A DNA stretch of 10,736 nt, from contig CAZBQG010000154.1 in assembly GCA_964493945.1 (NCBI GenBank), positions 1 through 10,736 of the forward strand. The letters run 5' to 3'. The first letter of the stretch is position 1. The number at the start of each line of letters is the position of its first letter. Origin of the DNA: CAZBQG01 sp964493945. GTDB lineage: Bacteria; Pseudomonadota; Alphaproteobacteria; Rhodospirillales; UBA2165. A model generated the notes under the pieces. It did no database searches. It worked only from the letters and a program-made list of their open reading frames with translations, and was not told the DNA's origin. Position numbers and translations under genes: made by a program. Positions 7,465 through 10,736 of this stretch are shown here, piece after piece.

Positions 7465-9789
7465 CTATAGGTCCCCCAGGGCCCGCCAGACTTTTTCAGA
7501 CGTCGCCGGCATTTCGATCCCCGGCGCGCCGATGCGGTGGAGCGCATCATTGATGGCGTTCATTACGGCGGGCAGCGCGCCCACCGTTCCCGCCTCGCCC
7601 ACGCCCTTCACCCCCAGCGGGTTGCGGTCCGTCGGCAGTTCGTTGGCGGCAATCTCGAAATGACAGAAATCATCGGCCCGGGGCATGCAGTAATCCAGCA
7701 AGGACCCCGACAGCAACTGACCCGTTTCAGTATCGTAATTGATGTCCTCCATCAAAATCTGCCCTACCCCATGGGCGATGCCGCCATGCACCTGGCCATC
7801 AAATATCAAAGGATTGAGGATGGTCCCCGCATCATCAACGCAGGTATAGCGGACAAGACGCACCTTCCCCGTATCGGCATCGATTTCCACTTCGGCCATA
7901 TGGCATCCATTGGGGAAGGTGGCTCCCGCGTCCGATCCGAAATCGCCGTGCTCGTAAAAGCCGGGCTCGATATCGGGCGGTAGTTTGGGTTTTGAAAAGG
8001 CCGTCTTGACCACATCACCCAGACCGGCGGAACGATCCGTGCCGGCAATGGTGAAGCGCCCCACCTCGTAATCGATATCGCCGATGGAGGCTTCCAGCAT
8101 ATGGGCGGCGATGCGTTTTCCCTTCTCGATGATCTTGTCGGCGGCCTGCACAACGGCCGAGCCCGCCAGCACGGCGCAGCGGGCATTGAAGGTGCCAACG
8201 CCTGTGATCACCTCGTCGCTGTCGCCAAACCGGTAGCGGATGTTATCCCCATCGATGCCCAGCTTGTCGGCCAGCACCTGCTTGAACGCCGTCTGATGGC
8301 CCTGGCCGTGATCCATGGCGCCGCACAATAATGTAATTCCGCCCGATGCATCAAAACGCACCTCGGCATGTTCGTAATTGGTGGTGGCGACGGCGGTGAC
8401 CGTGTTGGACATGCCGATGCCCAGATGTTTTCCTTCCTTCAATGCGGCCAGCCTCCGTTCCTCGAACCCGGCCCAATCGGCCAGTTCAAGACACTGCGCC
8501 TGGTTCTTCGGAAAATCGCCGCAATCATAAAGGGCGCCCAGGCCCGATTTGTGGGGCATGTCGCCAGGCCCCACCATGTTGCGCCGGCGGAGATCATCCG
8601 GGTCCAACCCCAATTGGCGGGCCGCCTCATCGACCATCACCTCCAGCACATGGCAGGGTTCGGGCTTGGCGCCGCCCCGATATTGGGCATTGGTCATGAT
8701 GTTGGTGAAGGCACCAGTGACCGTGGCATGGATAGCCGGCGTCCAATAAACTCCCGCCAATCCACCCAGTCCCGAAATGGCCGAGCCGATATTGCGGTCA
8801 GACGTAAAATAGGCACCGATGGGCACCACCGTATGGGTTCTGAGCCCGACAAATTTGTAATTCTCATCCAGGGCCAGTTCCGCATCGGCCAGCCCGCCCC
8901 GCCCATGTTCGTCACTGGCCAGGCTCTCGGACCGCTCAGCCATCCATTTGACCGGGCGGCCGGTTACTTCGGATGCCCACAGGGCCAGACCGTATTCCGG
9001 ATAGCACCCGCCCTTGGTGCCGAAGCCGCCACCCATATTGTCGCAGATCACCCGGATGCGGTTGGGTGGTATCTTGAAGATGGAATTGGCCAGGGTGCCC
9101 CGGATGCCATGCACCGACTGGACCGTGGCGCGGATGGTATAACGGTCCTCAAAATCATCATATTGGGCAATGCAGCCCCGCGTCTCTATGGCGTTGGCCG
9201 TCACCCGGCTGACCAGAACTCGGTGGCGGATGACATGCTTGGCATTCTTGATGGCTTCTTCCACCGCCTCGGCATTCCCCACCTGATGGGTGTAGGCCTC
9301 GTTGCCCGGATTGTCTTCCCAGACAGCAAGCGCGCCGGGGGCCAGGGCACCATCGACGGTGATCACCGGGGTCAGGATCTCATAATCCACTTCGATCAGT
9401 TCGGCGGCGTCTTTCGCCTGATTGACGCTTTCGGCCACCACGAAGGCCACCGGCTCGCCCACAAAGCGCACCCGGCCCTGGGCCAACAGGGGCTGCGGCG
9501 TGATGAAACCGGGGGAGCCATCGGCCCGCTTGGCGGGAAAGCCGGGGCGCTGGCTGCCCAACCCCCGTTCGGCCAGCTCGGTTCCGGTGAGGACGGCCAG
9601 CACGCCAGGGGCGGCCAGGGCCTTGTCCAGATTAACCCCGCGTATTTCGGCATGGGCATGGGGAGAGCGCAAGACATGGGCGCGGGCCTGGTTTAAAAAA
9701 TTGACGTCGTCGGCGTAGCGCCCCTTACCCTGCAACAGGCGGATGTCTTCACCCCGCGGCACGGCCTGTCCAATGCGCATTTCATTCAT
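7465..9789 (-). CDS. Xanthine dehydrogenase family molybdopterin-binding (CoxL-like) subunit
   Basis: A 774-aa protein of the CO dehydrogenase/xanthine dehydrogenase large-subunit family, which binds molybdopterin cytosine dinucleotide and hydroxylates carbon centres of small molecules using water. Order of landmarks: VPRGEDIRLLQGKGRYADDV (10-29) opening the alpha/beta hammerhead domain, VRFVGEPVAFVVAE (107-120), MGGGFGTKGG (252-261) at the cofactor, QYRGGAKPE (369-377) at the substrate loop, HGQGHQT (494-500), and VKGVGEAGTVG with the catalytic Glu at about 732. Length is normal. The loop deviates from the form II consensus AYRGAGRPE and is not the form I (AYxCSFR) CO dehydrogenase type, so it is not a CO dehydrogenase by motif. 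The start at 9789 is preferred over the Met four codons in because AAGGAG (9805-9800) lies ten bases upstream. No small [2Fe-2S] or FAD subunit gene is adjacent in this window. Confidence 0.95.
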   Translation of the reverse strand: MNEMRIGQAVPRGEDIRLLQGKGRYADDVNFLNQARAHVLRSPHAHAEIRGVNLDKALAAPGVLAVLTGTELAERGLGSQRPGFPAKRADGSPGFITPQPLLAQGRVRFVGEPVAFVVAESVNQAKDAAELIEVDYEILTPVITVDGALAPGALAVWEDNPGNEAYTHQVGNAEAVEEAIKNAKHVIRHRVLVSRVTANAIETRGCIAQYDDFEDRYTIRATVQSVHGIRGTLANSIFKIPPNRIRVICDNMGGGFGTKGGCYPEYGLALWASEVTGRPVKWMAERSESLASDEHGRGGLADAELALDENYKFVGLRTHTVVPIGAYFTSDRNIGSAISGLGGLAGVYWTPAIHATVTGAFTNIMTNAQYRGGAKPEPCHVLEVMVDEAARQLGLDPDDLRRRNMVGPGDMPHKSGLGALYDCGDFPKNQAQCLELADWAGFEERRLAALKEGKHLGIGMSNTVTAVATTNYEHAEVRFDASGGITLLCGAMDHGQGHQTAFKQVLADKLGIDGDNIRYRFGDSDEVITGVGTFNARCAVLAGSAVVQAADKIIEKGKRIAAHMLEASIGDIDYEVGRFTIAGTDRSAGLGDVVKTAFSKPKLPPDIEPGFYEHGDFGSDAGATFPNGCHMAEVEIDADTGKVRLVRYTCVDDAGTILNPLIFDGQVHGGIAHGVGQILMEDINYDTETGQLLSGSLLDYCMPRADDFCHFEIAANELPTDRNPLGVKGVGEAGTVGALPAVMNAINDALHRIGAPGIEMPATSEKVWRALGDL

Positions 9790-9799
9790 GATTTCAGCA

Positions 9800-9805
9800 C
9801 TCCTT
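9800..9805 (-). promoter_or_regulatory. Ribosome binding site of the CoxL-like gene
   Basis: AAGGAG on the minus strand, ten bases before the ATG at 9789. It decides between the two in-frame ATGs (9789 and 9780) in favour of the first. The 9-mer AAGGAGTGC containing it occurs again 47 bp upstream (9852-9844). Confidence 0.7.
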
Positions 9806-9871
9806 CCCCGGCTAGCTTCCTTTGAATGAGGAGTTTACCACCGGCACTCCTTGTGAAAAACCCCAGCTTAA

Positions 9872-9900
9872 TTGACAGAGTTAAGGCGTCTGACTAGCGT
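9872..9900 (+). promoter_or_regulatory. Possible sigma70-like promoter of the yaiI-family gene
   Basis: A perfect TTGACA at 9872-9877, a 17-base spacer and TAGCGT at 9895-9900 (only three of six consensus bases). Transcription would start only a few bases before the ATG at 9911, giving a very short or near-leaderless 5' end. This fits the absence of a Shine-Dalgarno there. Weak evidence. Confidence 0.3.
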
Positions 9901-9910
9901 TACCGAAACC

Positions 9911-10375
9911 ATGAATAAACAAATCCAGATCTATATCGATGCGGATGCCTGCCCGGTAAAGGATGAAACCATCCGTGTGGCTGCCCGCCATGATCTGAAA
10001 ACATTCATGGTCAGCGATGGCGGCATCCGGCCGAGTGCCTCGCCACTGGTGGAGCTGGTCATCGTCGCCCAGGGGGCTGACGCCGCCGATGACTGGATCG
10101 CCGAACATATCGCCAAGGCCGATATCTGCGTCACCAACGATATTCCCCTGGCGGCGCGCTGCCTGGAGAAAGGTGCCCTGGCCATCAAGGCCAACGGTGA
10201 AATGTTCACCGAAACCGGCATCGGCATGGCCCTGGCCAACCGGGAATTGATGCAAAGCCTGCGCGAGCGAGGCAAAATAACCGGCGGGCCCAGACCCTTT
10301 GCCAAATCCGACCAGTCGCGCTTTCTGAATAAACTTGAAACTGCGGTTGCAGAGGCCAAGCACATCCATCCATAA
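9911..10375 (+). CDS. yaiI: YaiI/YqxD family protein (UPF0178, DUF188)
   Basis: A 154-aa protein of the widely conserved UPF0178 family, about the family's usual length. Motifs: IYIDADACPVKDE (7-19), VSDGGIRPSASPLVE (34-48), VAQGADAADDWIAEHI (52-67), DICVTNDIPLAARCLEKGA (71-89), GPRPF (126-130) and DQSRFLNKLE (134-143). The acidic clusters in the first, third and fourth motifs resemble a PIN-like nuclease fold, but no activity is established for the family as far as I know. The ATG at 9911 (MNKQIQIYIDAD) matches the family N-terminus; the in-frame TTG at 9872 would add 13 unrelated residues and overlaps a likely -35 box. There is no clear Shine-Dalgarno before 9911. It is divergent from the CoxL-like gene and functionally unrelated to it. 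Confidence 0.94.
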   Translation: MNKQIQIYIDADACPVKDETIRVAARHDLKTFMVSDGGIRPSASPLVELVIVAQGADAADDWIAEHIAKADICVTNDIPLAARCLEKGALAIKANGEMFTETGIGMALANRELMQSLRERGKITGGPRPFAKSDQSRFLNKLETAVAEAKHIHP

Positions 10376-10429
10376 AAAATTTAGAGTTGGCAGGGGAGCA
10401 CCGCTTTGAGATATTAGCCACAAGTTTTG

Positions 10430-10435
10430 AAGGAG
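10430..10435 (+). promoter_or_regulatory. Ribosome binding site of the 61-aa gene
   Basis: AAGGAG with a seven-base spacer before the ATG at 10443. This consensus site is the main reason to accept the short open frame behind it as a gene. Confidence 0.7.
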
Positions 10436-10442
10436 ACTTGAT

Positions 10443-10628
10443 ATGAGTGACGATCTGACGCCTGAGCGGCGCAAGATTCTCGAAACGCTGGCCCGGGTGG
10501 CCAAAGAAGGCGGAAATGTTGCGGTTACCCGCCAGGATGCGGAAGATTGCATAGAACTGGAATGGGTGAAAATGACCAGCACCGGGTACCGCTTGACCGA
10601 GGCGGGGCAGAAAATACTCTCCAGTTAG
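10443..10628 (+). CDS. 61-aa hypothetical protein, winged-helix-like
   Basis: A short, highly charged protein: LTPERRKILETLARVAKEGG (helix), NVAVTRQDAEDCIELEWVKM and then STGYRLTEAGQKILSS. The layout of a first helix, a second helix followed by a GYRLTEAGQKIL wing-like hairpin resembles the last part of MarR/ArsR-type winged helices, so a small DNA-binding or protein-binding role is possible. I do not recognise a named family. It has a consensus AAGGAG site seven bases upstream and starts 67 nt after the yaiI-family stop, so it may be transcribed with it or alone. It ends 56 bp before the second inverted-repeat copy. Confidence 0.75.
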   Translation: MSDDLTPERRKILETLARVAKEGGNVAVTRQDAEDCIELEWVKMTSTGYRLTEAGQKILSS

Positions 10629-10684
10629 GGGTGTTTGATGGGGCACCTCCCATCTATTGCCCAAGCGCCTCAATAGCACCTATA

Positions 10685-10736
10685 ATACCAATCTTCAAAA
10701 AGAATCATCGATGAGCCCATTCCCTGTGCCCGATTG
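10685..10736. repeat. MITE-like element, copy 2 (cut by the window edge)
   Basis: This 52-bp stretch matches 7068-7119 without gaps, 46 of 52 positions identical, and covers the left arm and about half of the centre. In the arm it agrees with the right arm of copy 1 at two of the positions where copy 1's own arms differ (AAAAAG instead of AAGAAA). The right arm should lie about 50 bp beyond the window. It sits downstream of the 61-aa gene and could serve as a transcription-end stem-loop there. Confidence 0.75.

Noticed and set aside
7440..7482. Tandem AGGTCCCCC near the CoxL stop as a regulatory repeat
   Set aside because: Only two short C-rich units, one of which overlaps the coding end; likely low-complexity sequence.
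8368..9696. 442-codon open frame on the + strand antisense to the CoxL-like gene
   Set aside because: It is the shadow of a GC-rich gene with clear family motifs on the other strand; its translation shows no family features.
10637..10654. GATGGG/CCCATC hairpin after the 61-aa gene as a terminator
   Set aside because: Only six pairs and no following T tract, so I do not call it a terminator.

Overview
The window looks like chromosomal DNA of a GC-rich bacterium, most likely an alphaproteobacterium. I infer this from protein style (FAH-family hydrolase, LLM flavoenzyme, CoxL-type molybdenum hydroxylases, OxlT/MCT-like MFS carrier), GTG/ATG starts and strong GC at third codon positions. There is no rRNA or other taxonomic marker, so the assignment is tentative. 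No tRNA, rRNA, CRISPR array, prophage or transposase gene was seen.

Left part (133-3616, + strand): a compact four-gene transcription unit. It encodes a fumarylacetoacetate hydrolase-family enzyme, a luciferase-like flavin monooxygenase (4-nt ATGA overlap), an AhpD/carboxymuconolactone decarboxylase-like protein (24-nt gap) and an EamA/DMT permease (2-nt gap). It reads like a small-molecule catabolic cassette: oxygenation, C-C hydrolysis, a redox or decarboxylase-fold accessory protein, and transport. The substrate cannot be told from sequence.

Middle (3613-5189, - strand): an MFS carrier preceded by a 117-aa alpha/beta-barrel-like protein, converging on the first unit so tightly that the two stop codons overlap. 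Upstream of these on the - strand (5269 to about 7062) lies a decayed gene for a CoxL/xanthine-dehydrogenase-type molybdopterin subunit. It lacks about the first 175-185 codons and carries at least five single-base frameshifts and two nonsense codons. Its broken 5' end abuts a 101-bp element with 27-bp imperfect terminal inverted repeats (7068-7168). The first 52 bp of a second copy of this element appear at the right edge (10685-10736), so it is a dispersed MITE-like repeat.

Right part: an intact 774-aa CoxL-like protein (7465-9789, -) with no [2Fe-2S] or FAD subunit gene beside it and an atypical active-site loop (QYRGGAKPE; the pseudogene has the canonical PYRGAGRPE). Divergent from it are a yaiI/yqxD-family (UPF0178) gene and a 61-aa winged-helix-like small protein, which look like ordinary housekeeping or hypothetical genes.

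The points most worth a second look are the MITE-like repeat sitting at the pseudogene breakpoint, the orphan CoxL with a divergent active-site loop next to its dying paralogue, and the FAH-LLM-AhpD-like-permease cassette whose AhpD-like member has lost one of the two redox cysteines. I did not find convincing evidence of a wholly new defence or mobile system.
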